A stretch of DNA of 64,000 nucleotides from Bradyrhizobium sp. sBnM-33 (GCF_032917945.1 NZ_CP136624.1:1984001-2048000), one strand, 5' to 3'; shown: positions 1 to 10,138, counted from the stretch's first letter. Notes: a model not told the origin generated them from the letters alone. Numbers and translations are program-made.

Positions 1-1
1 C

Positions 2-391
2 GGCGGCGAGATCGCCGCGCTCACCACGGTGGACGCGGAGCGCCGCGCCGAACGCGGCGTGCAGATGTTGCGCACAAAGCTGCCCTGCCTGGTCAGCCAC
101 GGCGGAAGCAACCAGCCAGATTTGCAGCGCCGTGATGACCGCCGCCCTGCGCGCGGCGCTAGGGCCGGTTGTAAAATGGAGCGCGCAGGAGGCCGGCGTC
201 GAGGAGTCTCGAAATGCGTCGTGCCCGGCTCGCCGACCATCGTCAAGCGCGCCTTTGCGCCGTCGCCACGCGCCGAGAGGGCGGGGCTGGTGGAAGCCGC
301 CAAGCATCCGACGGAGGTGCTGATGAAAGCCATCTTGAAGGGTCAACCCAAGCTACAGACCAACCTTGTGGCGCAGGCGCGCAGGTTCTGA
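2..391 (+). CDS. fixA: FixA C-terminal part (ETF beta-like), 5'-truncated by window, internally frame-shifted
   Basis: This is the tail of FixA, the beta-type electron-transfer flavoprotein subunit that pairs with FixB and passes electrons through FixC and FixX towards nitrogenase. The frame opens at the window edge (GGEIAALTTVDAERRAERG) and ends with the typical SPTIVKRAFAPSPRAE segment before the stop. Between about positions 93 and 212 the conserved residues (AALRAALGPVVKWSAQEAG) lie in a different frame. A one-base gain near 93 and a one-base loss near 205-212 cancel out, so the frame stays open but about 40 residues are scrambled. The fixB start follows 15 bases later. Identity is sure; function of this copy is doubtful unless the indels are sequencing errors. 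Confidence 0.8.
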   Translation, partial: GGEIAALTTVDAERRAERGVQMLRTKLPCLVSHGGSNQPDLQRRDDRRPARGARAGCKMERAGGRRRGVSKCVVPGSPTIVKRAFAPSPRAERAGLVEAAKHPTEVLMKAILKGQPKLQTNLVAQARRF

Positions 392-406
392 GGGGAATTC
401 AACGCT

Positions 407-1516
407 ATGAGCAACATCACCAAAGCTCCTACGCCGGCCGCGGGCGGCCGCGCAGGAATCAAAAAAGAATTGCCCGAGCACTTTAAGGCCTACAAGCACA
501 TCTGGGTCTTCGTCGAGCAGGAGCGCGGCCAGGTGCATCCCGTCTCCTGGGAACTCATGGGTGCGGGCCGCAAGCTTGCCGACAAGCTGAAGGTTGATCT
601 CGCCGCGGTCGTCATCGGCCCGGAGGCCGAGACCACGCGCAACGCCGCGCTCGAATCCTTCTGCTACGGCGCAGACCTAACCTATCTCGTGACCGAGAAT
701 GTGCTTTCGGAGTATCGTAACGAGTCCTACACCAAGGCGCTGACCGATCTCGTCAACACCTACAAGCCAGAGATCCTGCTGTTGGGCGCCACCACGCTCG
801 GTCGCGATCTTGCAGGCTCGGTAGCTACTACGCTACTGACGGGTCTCACCGCCGACTGCACGGAGCTCGACGTCGACGCGGATGGTTCGCTTGCGGCCAC
901 GCGTCCGACCTTTGGCGGATCGCTGCTTTGCACGATCTACACCTTGAATTACCGGCCGCAGATGGCAACCGTCCGCCCGCGCGTGATGCCGATGCCAGAG
1001 CGTGTCGCGCGCGATGCCGCCCGCATTATCATGCATCCGCTCCGCCTGCTCGAAGAAGACATCGTCACCAAGGTGCTGTCCTTTGTGCCGGACCGTGATT
1101 CGGCCAAATCCAATCTCGCCTATGCCGACGTTGTCGTCGCCGGCGGGCTGGGGTTGGGCTCGCCTGAGAGTTTCCAGCTGGTACGGCAGCTCGCCGCCGT
1201 GCTCGGCGCCGAATATGGCTGTTCGCGTCCGCTGGTACAAAAGGGCTGGGTCACCTCGGACCGGCAGATCGGCCAGACGGGCAAGACCATCCGGCCAAAG
1301 CTCTATATCGCCGCAGGCATTTCCGGCGCGATCCAGCATCGGGTCGGCGTGGAGGGCGCCGATCTAATCGTCGCCATCAATACCGATAAGAACGCGCCAA
1401 TCTTTGACTTTGCCCATATCGGCGTCGTCAACGACGCTATGCACCTGTTACCAGCGCTGACGGCCGCATTTCGTGCACGGCTTTCACCGCATTCGCGCGA
1501 CCGGATCGCGAGCTAG
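407..1516 (+). CDS. fixB: FixB, electron transfer flavoprotein alpha subunit
   Basis: FixB is the alpha subunit of the FixAB flavoprotein; with FixCX it forms the membrane-associated complex that raises electrons to low potential for nitrogenase. The 369-residue length fits the family. The C-terminal FAD-binding half carries the ETF-alpha signature: [10 protein letters not shown] around residue 245, then the [11 protein letters not shown] and [15 protein letters not shown] segments around residues 298-330. The start ATG follows a GAGGGGAA ribosome site, 15 bases after the fixA stop. The gene is intact and in one operon with fixC (11-base gap) and fixX. Confidence 0.96.
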   Translation: MSNITKAPTPAAGGRAGIKKELPEHFKAYKHIWVFVEQERGQVHPVSWELMGAGRKLADKLKVDLAAVVIGPEAETTRNAALESFCYGADLTYLVTENVLSEYRNESYTKALTDLVNTYKPEILLLGATTLGRDLAGSVATTLLTGLTADCTELDVDADGSLAATRPTFGGSLLCTIYTLNYRPQMATVRPRVMPMPERVARDAARIIMHPLRLLEEDIVTKVLSFVPDRDSAKSNLAYADVVVAGGLGLGSPESFQLVRQLAAVLGAEYGCSRPLVQKGWVTSDRQIGQTGKTIRPKLYIAAGISGAIQHRVGVEGADLIVAINTDKNAPIFDFAHIGVVNDAMHLLPALTAAFRARLSPHSRDRIAS

Positions 1517-1527
1517 AGGAGGTTGTT

Positions 1528-2835
1528 GTGATCGAGGAGAAGTTCGATGCAATCGTGGTCGGCGCCGGCATGTCGGGCAACGCGGCGGCTCTGGCCATGG
1601 CTCAACGCGGCATGAAGGTGCTGCAGCTCGAGCGCGGTGAATATGCCGGATCGAAGAATGTTCAGGGCGCAATCCTCTATGCCGACATGCTCGAAAAGCT
1701 GATCCCGGACTTCCGCGATGACGCGCCGCTCGAACGTCATCTCGTCGAGCAACGGTTCTGGATAATGGACGATCGCTCCCATCTCGGCGTGCACTACCGC
1801 TCCGAAGACTTCAACGAGGAGCGGCCGAACCGGTACACGATCATCCGCGCGCAGTTCGACAAATGGTTCTCCTCGAAAGTGCGCGAGGCCGGCGCGACCG
1901 TGCTGTGCGAGACCACCGTCACTGAGCTCGCGCGGGACGCCCATGGGAAAGTCATCGGTGTTCGTACGGATCGCCGCGACGGCGAAATCCACGCAGATGT
2001 CGTGGTGCTGGCCGAAGGCGTGAATGGCCTTCTCGGTACGCGTGCGCGCCTGCGCGAGCGGCCCAAGCCCGACAAGGTGGCACTCGCGGTTAAGGAAATG
2101 CACTTTTTGCCGCGTGAGACCATCGAGGCCCACTTCAATCTCAAGGGCGACGAAGGCGTCGTTGTCGAAGCGGCCGGCACCATTTCCAGTGGCATGACCG
2201 GAATGGGCTTCATCTATGCCAATAAGGAGTGCATCTCGATCGGTATCGGCTGTATCGTCGCCGACTTTCAGCGCACCGGAGAGACGCCATATGGGCTGCT
2301 CGACCGCTTCAAGCGTCACCCGTCCGTGGCACCCCTGATCGAGGGCTCGGAGGTCAAGGAATACTCCGCGCACCTCATTCCTGAAGGCGGCTACAAGGCG
2401 ATCCCGCAGCTCTATGGCGATGGCTGGGTAGTGGTGGGCGATGCGGCGCAGCTCAACAACGCCATTCATCGCGAAGGCTCTAACCTCGCGATGACTTCGG
2501 GCCGCATCGCGGCGGAAGCGATCGTCCAGGTGAAATCGCGCAGCCATCCCATGACCGCGGCAAATCTGTCAGTCTACAAGAAGATGCTGGACGACTCCTT
2601 CGTGATTAAGGATCTCAAGAAGCACAAGGATATGCCGATGCTGATGCATACCAACTCGCAAAACTTCTTTCTCACCTATCCGCAGCTCGTCTCCAGGGCG
2701 ATGCAGAATTATGTACGCGTCGACGGTACGCCGAAGGCTGAGAAAGAGAAGGTGACATTGAAATCCTTTGTCAATGCGCGGTCCTGGAGCGGTCTATTTG
2801 GCGATGCATTCCGCCTCGCCCGTGCCTGGCGCTAA
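1528..2835 (+). CDS. fixC: FixC, ETF-quinone-oxidoreductase-like flavoprotein
   Basis: FixC is the FAD-containing dehydrogenase of the FixABCX complex, related to ETF:ubiquinone oxidoreductase, and links the FixAB flavoprotein to quinone and FixX. The N-terminus has the FAD-binding Rossmann motif [14 protein letters not shown] (about residues 10-23) followed by LERG. A second flavin signature, [19 protein letters not shown], lies near residues 307-325. Length (435 residues) is normal. The start is a GTG at 1528 preceded by a strong AGAGGAGG site; ATG alternatives further in would remove the FAD motif. No lesion is visible. Confidence 0.96.
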   Translation: MIEEKFDAIVVGAGMSGNAAALAMAQRGMKVLQLERGEYAGSKNVQGAILYADMLEKLIPDFRDDAPLERHLVEQRFWIMDDRSHLGVHYRSEDFNEERPNRYTIIRAQFDKWFSSKVREAGATVLCETTVTELARDAHGKVIGVRTDRRDGEIHADVVVLAEGVNGLLGTRARLRERPKPDKVALAVKEMHFLPRETIEAHFNLKGDEGVVVEAAGTISSGMTGMGFIYANKECISIGIGCIVADFQRTGETPYGLLDRFKRHPSVAPLIEGSEVKEYSAHLIPEGGYKAIPQLYGDGWVVVGDAAQLNNAIHREGSNLAMTSGRIAAEAIVQVKSRSHPMTAANLSVYKKMLDDSFVIKDLKKHKDMPMLMHTNSQNFFLTYPQLVSRAMQNYVRVDGTPKAEKEKVTLKSFVNARSWSGLFGDAFRLARAWR

Positions 2836-2867
2836 CCAGCCATAATCGAAGCCAAGGAAGCTGAAAT

Positions 2868-3164
2868 ATGAATGTTGAGACATCAGTGCGCGTCGAGGAC
2901 AAGCTGTTCTACAACCGCTATCTCGTCGACGTCGGTCGTCCCCACATCAAAGTGCGCGCACACACGAAGCCATCCCCGCAGCTGCTTGCACTTTTAAAGG
3001 TCTGCCCGGCGCGCTGCTATGAGCTCAACGACAAGGGGCAGGTCGAGGTCACCGTCGACGGCTGCATCGAGTGCGGCACCTGCCGGGTCATCGGCGAGCC
3101 CACCGGCGACATCGAATGGAGCTATCCGCGCGGCGGATACGGTGTGTTGTTCAAGTTCGGATGA
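2868..3164 (+). CDS. fixX: FixX, ferredoxin-like protein
   Basis: FixX is the small ferredoxin-like partner of FixC and is thought to be the low-potential exit for electrons to nitrogenase. The 98-residue protein shows CPARCY near residue 46 and CIECGTC near residues 65-71, followed by the aromatic-rich tail [15 protein letters not shown] typical of FixX. It lies 32 bases after fixC behind an AAGGAAG ribosome site and is the last gene of the fix operon in view. Confidence 0.96.
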   Translation: MNVETSVRVEDKLFYNRYLVDVGRPHIKVRAHTKPSPQLLALLKVCPARCYELNDKGQVEVTVDGCIECGTCRVIGEPTGDIEWSYPRGGYGVLFKFG

Positions 3165-3721
3165 GAGCTGCACGGCAAGCGTAGTGTGATCGCCCTTTTA
3201 TTGAGACGATCTCACGGCAGATCCATGTCTCCGCGCCCCGCTTGTGCGGAGAGACCGTATCGATTGCGGTAGCTGGTGACGTGCCCGGCGCACGGAACGG
3301 TCGCGGGAGCTTTGCCTTGCAATCAGATGTCCTAGCTTTTCTGCGCGCCATCATTGGCGCGCTGATTAGAAAGACCTGGATCTTCCCGCCGCTGCACGCG
3401 GGAGAACCTCATGTGCGTTGCTCTCGCCTCGTCAAAGCCTGATCCAACGCAGCAGGCGGCGCCGCGAACGCCGGTTTAGTGGGAACCGGCGCCGGTAGGC
3501 GGCAGCAGCCTATCTCATCAAGAAGGGCGGGACTATCGGGCGAGAATGTCGCCCTTCGAGAAGACGGAGCAGTTCGGTGACAGCAGCCATGCCCATGGCG
3601 AAGGATGGCTAGGTCATGCGCGGCGGGGCGCATGTTCGAGGAGAATTCCACTTGCACCTACGAACTGCTGACCTCCATTTCGCTAGAGCAGGCACCGGCC
3701 AAGTCGGCGTAGGAAGAACTG
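3165..3721. other. Intergenic stretch after fixX, no gene recognised
   Basis: About 560 bases without a convincing gene. A hairpin near 3228-3253 (TCTCCGC paired with GCGGAGA) lacks a T-run, so it is weak as a terminator. A 22-codon frame starts at 3411 but has no support. No TGT-N10-ACA site or -24/-12 promoter was found for the dehydrogenase downstream. Confidence 0.4.
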
Positions 3722-3856
3722 ATGGAGGACCATGAAGAGTTCTTCTGGAATGATAAGGCGCGCCAGCTTTCGGGCGGCGAGATCGTCAAGGTGTCCAGTT
3801 TTGGTCTACGCGAGAAAGATGGGCTCGAGCTGATCGCCCCGCTGCACCGCCACTGA
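3722..3856 (+). CDS. Short open frame of unknown function before the dehydrogenase
   Basis: A 44-codon frame beginning MEDHEEFFWNDKARQ and ending in LIAPLHRH, ending 27 bases before the SDR start. Upstream in-frame codons back to about 3650 (with an intervening stop) look protein-like, so this may be the tail of a longer, broken gene. I do not recognise the family. Composition is acidic at the N-terminus and hydrophilic throughout, with no membrane segment. Confidence 0.35.
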   Translation: MEDHEEFFWNDKARQLSGGEIVKVSSFGLREKDGLELIAPLHRH

Positions 3857-3883
3857 TCAACGGAGCGAAGCAAGGAACATGTC

Positions 3884-4642
3884 ATGGGACGTGTGAACGA
3901 AAAGGTCATTCTGGTAACCGGCGGAGCTCGTGGGATGGGTGCAGCTCATGCGCGCCTGCTTGTCGCTGAAGGCGCCAAGGTCGTAATCACTGATATTCTT
4001 CATACAGAAGGAGAGGCTCTCGCGGCTGAACTGGGCACTTCCGCCGTCTATGTGCGTCAGGACGTCACCCAGCCGGAGGAGTGGGCTAGGGCGGTCGCGA
4101 CCGCCGAGAGCAGCTTCGGCGCGCTGCATGGGCTGGTTAACAATGCTGGAATCGCCAGCATGGCCCCGATCGAGCAGTTCCCGCTCGATCAGTGGAACAA
4201 GGTTATTGCCGTCAATTTAACCGGTGCGTTCCTTGGAATGCAGGCGGCCCTGCCGGCAATCCGGCGCGGGGGCGGAGGTTCGATTGTCAACATCTCGTCC
4301 GTCGAGGGGCTGCGGGGCACTGCCGGGCTTCATGCCTATGTTGCTTCCAATTTCGGCGTGCGGGGCATAACCAAGTCTGCTGCGCTGGAAGCCGCGGCCT
4401 CGGGCGTCCGCGTCAACTCGATCCATCCCGGCTTCATCACCACGCCGATGACCGAGAGCTTCGATCCCTCCATTTTCCCCATTCCGCTGGGACGGGCAGG
4501 CCGGCCGCAGGAAGTGTCGCAGGCAGTCTTGTTCCTGCTCAGCGACGAGTCCAGTTATCTTACCGGTTCCGAGATCGTCATCGATGGCGGTCTGACGACC
4601 GGCGTCCCACACAAATGGATGGCGCCCGAGTATATCTTTTGA
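3884..4642 (+). CDS. SDR-family oxidoreductase with catalytic Lys replaced by Asn
   Basis: A classical short-chain dehydrogenase/reductase by length (252 residues) and motifs. It has the cofactor motif TGGARGMG at residues 12-19, NNAG at 86-89, and the catalytic serine in NISSVEG (Ser139). It ends in the usual LTGSEIVIDGG segment. The active-site YxxxK motif reads YVASN: Tyr152 is present but the lysine at 156 is Asn (codon AAT). In the family that lysine lowers the tyrosine pKa and binds the nicotinamide ribose, so normal activity is unlikely. FabG, glucose dehydrogenase or hydroxysteroid dehydrogenase subfamilies cannot be told apart here. Confidence 0.85.
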   Translation: MGRVNEKVILVTGGARGMGAAHARLLVAEGAKVVITDILHTEGEALAAELGTSAVYVRQDVTQPEEWARAVATAESSFGALHGLVNNAGIASMAPIEQFPLDQWNKVIAVNLTGAFLGMQAALPAIRRGGGGSIVNISSVEGLRGTAGLHAYVASNFGVRGITKSAALEAAASGVRVNSIHPGFITTPMTESFDPSIFPIPLGRAGRPQEVSQAVLFLLSDESSYLTGSEIVIDGGLTTGVPHKWMAPEYIF

Positions 4643-4737
4643 TGAGCACCAACTGATCGTCCACGCCAGGACAACAAGACGGCGCGGTTCGTCGCGTCAG
4701 CTCTCGGGATCTTCGGAGGTGGTGTCTCAGTTTGAAA

Positions 4738-5326
4738 TTAGACCACCCAAGTGCGGTGCCTCTTCTCGGCTTCGACCGAAAAGGCAAGTTTTGTCGGCTC
4801 GCAGTCTGCGACTTTGCCGTGAACGAATTTCAGGCAGAAATTGAGCTTGTCCAAAAGCTCTTCGGCGGCCGTCACAACGTCCGACATGCCGGATAGTGAT
4901 CGGTGGTGATAAACCGCATTCCGCGCCTCCCGCACCTTCTCAAATTTGGCGGTGAAGTCGGCTGCACTTAGCGGATGGAATTTCGGGGAGAATACCGCCC
5001 AGTGTTCCTCAACAAGCTGCCGTTGTGGGCCAAATGACAATCGTGCATAAACTCGTAGCCGTTCGCCATTGCATCAATCGGCCCATTGGGGAACTGCTTG
5101 CCCTCAATGTCCAAGATGACCGTGCATTCTAAAGGCCGCATGGCGGGCTAGTGGAACGCCGCCGCTGGGCAATATTCTTGGCTCTCCCGCCCCTCTTTAG
5201 CTCCTCGTAAATGGCGCGCCACCACCGTGGATGCTTGTTGTGCTGCTCTAAGGTCACTGCGTCGGTTGAGCGCAAAGCGTTCTCGAAAGAGTGAAAGACC
5301 GGGAACAGCTGGGCGTGTTCAGCCAC
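4738..5326 (-). pseudogene. Broken HEPN-like gene
   Basis: The gene reads on the minus strand. An N-terminal piece (5326 to about 5170) contains LFPVFHSFENALRS and HPRWWRAIYEELKRG. A middle piece (about 5110-5040) contains FPNGPIDAMANGYEFMHDCH. The C-terminal piece (5040-4738) contains REARNAVYHHRSLSGMSDV. The pieces are in different frames, with a stop near 5135 and a frameshift near 5030. RNAVYHH matches the R-x4-H motif of HEPN domains, which are often RNases or RNA-binding modules of defence and toxin systems. The exact family is unknown to me. Confidence 0.55.
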
Positions 5327-5961
5327 TTTGCGGTTATATACGGAGAAGATCGCCGGTCGCCATCATTTGGGATGGTATTTTAGTATTTCACACTTGGTTC
5401 CCTCCAGGGAGGCCTCAATAGGTAGGGACTTACAAGGGGCAAATCAGACTGAAAATCCTCAACTTGGCTGGGCGTTGGGGAGAACGGCAAATAAGTCGGT
5501 CGTTAAAAATTCGTAAGAGATATCTGGCATTTAGACGGCGACCGACTATTTTTTTAAGGAACTTGACAGGGGAGCACGAGTTAGCGATAAACCTGACCAC
5601 TCCGGGAGTGATGGCGCGTTGCGACATTTGCCGTTGGGCCGCTACCTGAGTCTAAACATCTTGGAAAGAGGCTCCCGCATAGGGGCCTCTTTGCCGTTTA
5701 AGCCCTCATAACTTGATGAGATGAACAAGCGATTTCTTCAAGACCGAGACGACGATTGCGGAAACCGCTGTAAGTCCATTCTTTTGTTCGGTCGCGCTGC
5801 GGGTCATTCTTCCGTCCCGGTCACCGATCACTCAGCCGCCGCGCGCAGGGGCGGTCAAGGCTGACCGCGTTTGCGGCCACCGCAAGGCTTGGCCTTGACC
5901 GGCCCGAGCACGGCGGCATGCTGGCGTGGAACGGGATTGCATTCCTGGCTGGCACTTGCCG
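5327..5961. other. Gap without recognised gene
   Basis: Only shadow-like frames are present. A plus-strand frame 5464-5649 (61 codons, ending MARCDICRWAAT) directly precedes the hairpin at 5665-5692 and could be a small gene, but I found no family resemblance. Confidence 0.3.
5665..5692 (+). terminator. Intrinsic terminator-like hairpin
   Basis: AAAGAGGC pairs with GCCTCTTT, and an inner CCC pairs with GGG around a five-base loop; one T is bulged on the left arm. The right arm ends in TTT. It works in either orientation by sequence and could close the possible small frame at 5464-5649. Confidence 0.5.
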
Positions 5962-6041
5962 TCAGCGGCGATTATGGTTGTCGGGCGGGGGCGACCTCGT
6001 GGCGAAGCGTGACGCATCGGCTGCAAGCGTCACCGGACTGC

Positions 6042-7277
6042 CTATTTTGTCCTGCCGAGCTGAGGCGCCCGCGCGCCGGATTTTGGCCGCCGCGGTTTCC
6101 ATTGTGACACGAACCGTTCGTAGCTTTGCTCTGCCTGGGCGGCAATCAACATCTCGCGGTCGCGCAGCGACTTGATGTTGTAGGCATAAGGCTGTCCACG
6201 CCGGTTGCCTTTCTGTTGCGGATGTCCGGCTTGAAGTTGCATCGCGCGGGTCTTGTTGGCGACTAGCGCTGGGCGCGCCCACAGGTAATCTTCGCCCCTC
6301 GTCAACAAATGCCAGCAGAGCACAGTGAGCTTGCGAGCCACGGCCACCGCGGCGATCTGATGGCCGCGCCGGGGCGCGGATGCGCACGAAAAACGCATGC
6401 AGTGGACCGGGCGCCTTGGCCGCGGCCCAGGCCGCCTCGACCAGCATGGCGCGCGCGTGAGAACGGCCGATCTTGCTGATGCGACCGTGATGGGCGACTC
6501 CCAGTCCCGACTGCCGCACCCGCGGGTTCAGCCCGAAATAGCTCACCAGCTTCTGCGGGCAGCTGAACCGGCGGATGTCGCCGATCGCCGCCACGATCCC
6601 GGCGGCGACTGCCAGATTCACGCCGGTGATCGTCATCAATCTGTTGACCGCGGGATCGTCGCTGGCGTCCTGTGCGATCTCGCGGTCGAGCAGGGCCAAG
6701 TCTTCGGCCAGCCGGTCAAGCTCACGAACGTGCCGGTCGATCGCTGCGCGCTCATCGTCCGGCAACTGTTGAGCGGCCAGCCACGCCCGGCCGCGGGCGT
6801 TGAAAAGATCGGCGTGCGGGCACTTTGGGATCAGGTGCGCATGCAGATCGAATGCACTTCATTCTTGAGCCGCGTGCGATGCCGCACGACCTGGTAGCGC
6901 CGCGCCACCAGCCTGCGCTTGCGTTCGGTCGCCGCATCAGGCGTCCAGATCTGCGGCAGGTAGCCCGCTGCCTGCAGGCTGGCGAGTGTACCGGCGTCGA
7001 TCTTGTCAGTCTTGACGTGCGCCTGAGCGATCGCCTTCACCTGCAACGGATTGGCGATAATCACCCGCGCCACGAATGGCGCCAGCACCCGCGACACCGC
7101 CATGCTATTTCCGGTCGCCTCGATCACCACTTCATCGGTCGACCGCAGACTCTTGCCCATCCCTTCAAGGGCGATCCGGGTCATGTCGACCCGACCGGCA
7201 TGTCGAAGGATGCCGTCTTCCCAGATTACCACCTCGCCGAAGGTTCGGTGAACATCAATACCAATCACGCGTCGCAT
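6042..7277 (-). pseudogene. IS110-family transposase, frameshifted at least twice
   Basis: Minus-strand remnant of an IS110-type transposase. The N-terminal DEDD (RuvC-like) part runs 7277-6831 and opens MRRVIGIDVHRTFGEVVIWE. The C-terminal transposase_20 part (about 6765-6380) contains LMTITGVNLAVAAGIVAAIG and FGLNPRVRQSG. The tail (about 6398-6042) with LWARPALVANKTRAMQLQAG lies in a third frame. IS110 elements use a Ser-containing transposase and lack long terminal inverted repeats, so no ends are called. It is inactive as read. Confidence 0.85.
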
Positions 7278-7519
7278 CTGCGCGTCCTCCCCTTCTGTTG
7301 GTTATAGCGGGAGCGGCGGGCGACACGACAACTACGGATTCGCGCTCACGGCGCAACCGGGCGAGTCGCAGAGGCGGCCAGCTACTAACACGAGCTCTCG
7401 GCTCATCGTGTGTATCGGCCTGCCCGCACTTCGTGCTCCCGGTGCCTCTGTCCCGATGGTCGCACCATACGCCACGATGTAGAACACCGCAGCGGAACCT
7501 TGGCACCGAGAAATCTCAT

Positions 7520-7770
7520 ACCGGTTACCCCATCGAAAGCGTGTTCGCGACCGTGCGGCACAGAACCGTGCGGACGAAGGGGGCACTGTCGTCAACCACC
7601 GCCAGGCTGATGGTATTCAAGCTGGTCGTCGCCGCATCGAAAACCTGGCGGCGGCTCAAAGGCACAAATCAGTTGCCGAAGGTGATTGCAGGTGTCAGAT
7701 TCAACGACGGCATCGAGGTCATCCACATGCCGGCAAACCACGCCGCCCGATCGCCTCGTCACCCAAAATC
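7520..7770 (+). pseudogene. IS256-type transposase C-terminal fragment
   Basis: In one frame the DNA reads PIESVFATVRHRTVRTKG and later MVFKLVVAASKTWRRLKGTN, the C-terminus of IS256/mutator transposases. The N-terminal two thirds are missing. Its 3' flank resembles that of the second IS256 fragment near 56.6 kb (both run into a short AT-richer end with ATAGCTC), suggesting two copies of the same element that lost their left parts. Confidence 0.75.
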
Positions 7771-7789
7771 CCGCATAGCTCGAGCCCCG

Positions 7790-8040
7790 GCTTCCGAGAG
7801 GAAGTCGGGTTCTTCTTACCCGCCACAAATCGCAGGATCGCGGCCAGGTCACGCCGCAGCACGATGGCGATTTGTTCCGCTTCGGGCACAAGCGTCACCT
7901 GATCGACCAAGGTACGGAGCACCTCCGCCGCCTCGGCTTTCTCCTCTTCGCTCTGCAGGCTTTCATAAAGTGCCAAGACGCGCGGCCGATAGATGTCCGC
8001 CATATTCGAGTGCAAGATCGGCGGGGGTTCGACGGTTGAT
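7790..8040 (-). pseudogene. C-terminal tail of a serine recombinase
   Basis: On the minus strand the segment NMADIYRPRVLALYESLQS, followed by VLRTLVDQVTLVPEAEQIA and AAILRFVAGKKNP, is the end of a large resolvase/invertase-type recombinase. The catalytic resolvase domain and zinc ribbon are absent. It abuts the IS256 fragment, which suggests that element insertion and deletion removed the rest. Confidence 0.6.
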
Positions 8041-8271
8041 ACATACCATCTTTGATGCGGTGATGATGCCTCGAATCTGCTTTTCACCTCTTCCTAACTC
8101 GCTCCGCCAAGCATCCTGATCGGTTCAATATGTCGAAATCCGTGATCGACGATCTCGATGCTGAGATCCGTTCCCGAAGCGGCTTTGCGCAGGATCGCAC
8201 CCGAAGAAGAGCGCTTGCTTCGCCTCCAAGGAGAGGAAGGATGAATCCGTGGTTCGAAATACTGAAGCGTC

Positions 8272-8720
8272 ATGCGAGAAATCGAGTGCCCGTCCACGAC
8301 CTACGAGCAATACCGCGCGCGCTTGACTGAAATACTGACGCCAAGTCAGCGCGCGATGATCGCGGCGAGAATGGTAGAGGAGTCGAAACAGCTCGGACGG
8401 GCGAGGCTGGCTCGTCGCCAGATCTGGGTCGCAGCGGCCCGCCTGGCCCTTGATCCCGGTCCGCGGTGCCCCTGTGCTATTTGTCTTCAGTATGGAAGCG
8501 TCACCGGGGCGCATCATATTTATCCTTTGTCGTTTCATTCGATGACGGCTTGACGGAGCCAGTACAGGAATTCTGCTAGTTGCCCGACCCGTCACAGCCT
8601 CATGCACGAGATAATCGAGTCTCTTATGGCGACTCGGCAGCCGCGGCTGGAGGGCGTGCCGTTCGACGAACGGGGGAGGCTGGATAAGCTCGGTGTTCGG
8701 TTTGTGGAACTACGGCAACG
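8272..8720 (+). pseudogene. Broken HNH-like gene
   Basis: The first frame (8272-8553) ends RCPCAICLQYGSVTGAHHIY, a CxxC followed by a HH motif like HNH/zinc-binding nucleases. After a frameshift near 8540 the sequence continues FDDGLTEPVQEFC, hits TAG at the expected Trp, and resumes from 8602 as MHEIIESLMATRQPRLEGVP, then FDERGRLDKLGVRFVELR. The order CxxC, HH, C..H, LMHE fits a small HNH-type domain. Start is uncertain; no function can be assigned in the present state. Confidence 0.45.
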
Positions 8721-9262
8721 GCCGCGTGGAAAGGGGAGGGGCTGTCTCGCAAATGGAAGGCTCGATGGCGCGCGCGAGCAAGCCGTCTTTGCGCTTCGAG
8801 GGCTGGTACGTACGGCACGGCGCCGTTGCATCGGCGACCATCACATCGAAGGCTGCCACCCCAGCCACCTTCCAAACGGGTCAGGAACTTCGAGGATGGC
8901 TCAACTCGGAAGCCGTTGCGGCATAGAGCGCGCAGCTGAATTGGCCGACCGCAAAGACCAAAGCGATGTGGGCGTACTTTGCAGCAAGGCTTTATGCTGT
9001 CCGAGTACCGCACCTGGATGGCTTTGCCGATGCCGAGGCGAAAGTGACATTGCTCGGCGCGCTGCCGCCGGCAACACTAGTCCAGATTCATCACTGGGCC
9101 GGTGAGTCATTGTATTCTCGGTCGATGCCGAGCCGCTCGACACTGTGCGGACCGCACTTAATCCCGGGACGGTCGGGCTGTTGCGCGCCTAGGTGTTTCA
9201 GGATTGTCGGCCGGATCGACATCAGCTACCTGGGCCGGTCGATCTGTCCGGTGCATGATGCG
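8721..9262. other. Gap without recognised gene
   Basis: Plus-strand frames (8753-8926 and 8966-9130) look moderately protein-like, for example MARASKPSLRFEGWYVRHG, but match no family I know. They may be remnants of one broken gene. Confidence 0.3.
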
Positions 9263-10138
9263 CTAAGATGTTCCCGCCGGTCTCGCTCGCACCACGTTCT
9301 CGATGTTTTCGACGAAGCTCTTGACCAGATCGGCCGTATCCTGAACGAACGCCTTGGTGAAGACCTTCAGCTCGTTCCCGTTCTTGTCGAACCCGTTCCG
9401 GTGGACACAGTTATGGCGCAGCATCACCGCTTTGAAGAGGCTCTGTTTGTCGTTGGCCAGGCTCAGGATACGAATGCCAAGCGCAATGTTGTAAAGAACA
9501 TCGACCCTAGCGAGATTGTGATACTGGATCGAGCGAAGGTGCTCCCGAACTTTTCTCTCGACGAGCGCCGGGTCCTTCGCAATTTCGGCGAGCGTGAACT
9601 TCTCCTTCGCAAGATCATCATCCTGATCGATTAGGCGCTGAAAAGCAGCTGCATCAGCCTCGATCTCGTTTTTCAACTTGTCGGCCAGAAAGGCTTCCAT
9701 TGCAGTGATCTGATGCGAAAAGATCATACGATTGACCAAGTGGCCCCCGCTATCGCTTCCATGGTCCGCGAGCAAATCGCCGGTATGGTGATAGGAGCTC
9801 ATGAAGATCGAGAAGGGGTTATCGGGGACAGAGTAATCGACCCATTCATCAGGCTCGGGTCCGCCATGCTCGAGGCCGTAGTCAAAATCCTCGATCACCT
9901 CATGAGGCCCGGCGTTTGTCTCATGATAATTCTCGAGACCGACCGGATACTCCCAAAGGCCCCAGGTCAGCTCCCCTAGGTTGGGATGCTCGACGGCTGC
10001 CTCATAGTGGATTTCCGGCCCCATCTGGCGTTCGTCGCTGCCCACTGCATCCCAGTCCAGCTCGTCGCTTTCGATCTCGTAGATTTCGGCGGTCGTATTG
10101 TGCCTGATGCGAGCTGTTCCCTTGCAGTAGATTTCCAT
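9263..10138 (-). CDS. HEPN-domain protein, solitary
   Basis: The real start is the ATG at 10138: it follows GGAGAAAGTA, and the residues encoded further upstream look like non-coding sequence. The protein has 291 residues. The N-terminal half is acidic (EIYEIESDELDWDAVGSDE). The C-terminal half is helical and contains LFKAVMLRHNCVHRNGFDK; RHNCVH fits the R-x4-H motif of HEPN domains (many are RNases or their inert partners in defence and toxin-antitoxin loci). No nucleotidyltransferase or helicase partner is adjacent. It could be a toxin-like solo or an abortive-infection gene. Confidence 0.65.
   Translation of the reverse strand: MEIYCKGTARIRHNTTAEIYEIESDELDWDAVGSDERQMGPEIHYEAAVEHPNLGELTWGLWEYPVGLENYHETNAGPHEVIEDFDYGLEHGGPEPDEWVDYSVPDNPFSIFMSSYHHTGDLLADHGSDSGGHLVNRMIFSHQITAMEAFLADKLKNEIEADAAAFQRLIDQDDDLAKEKFTLAEIAKDPALVERKVREHLRSIQYHNLARVDVLYNIALGIRILSLANDKQSLFKAVMLRHNCVHRNGFDKNGNELKVFTKAFVQDTADLVKSFVENIENVVRARPAGTS

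Noticed and set aside
4690..4720. tts-box-like GTCAGCTCTCGGGATCTTCGG
   Set aside because: The TCGAAAGCT core is absent and the spacing is one base short; no effector-like gene follows.
7076..8119. A 347-codon open frame
   Set aside because: Only about 70 codons (IS256 tail near 7520-7740) are real; the rest is out-of-frame IS110 and recombinase DNA.
8125..8607. 160-codon minus-strand frame
   Set aside because: It lies antisense to the HNH-like remnant and has no family resemblance.
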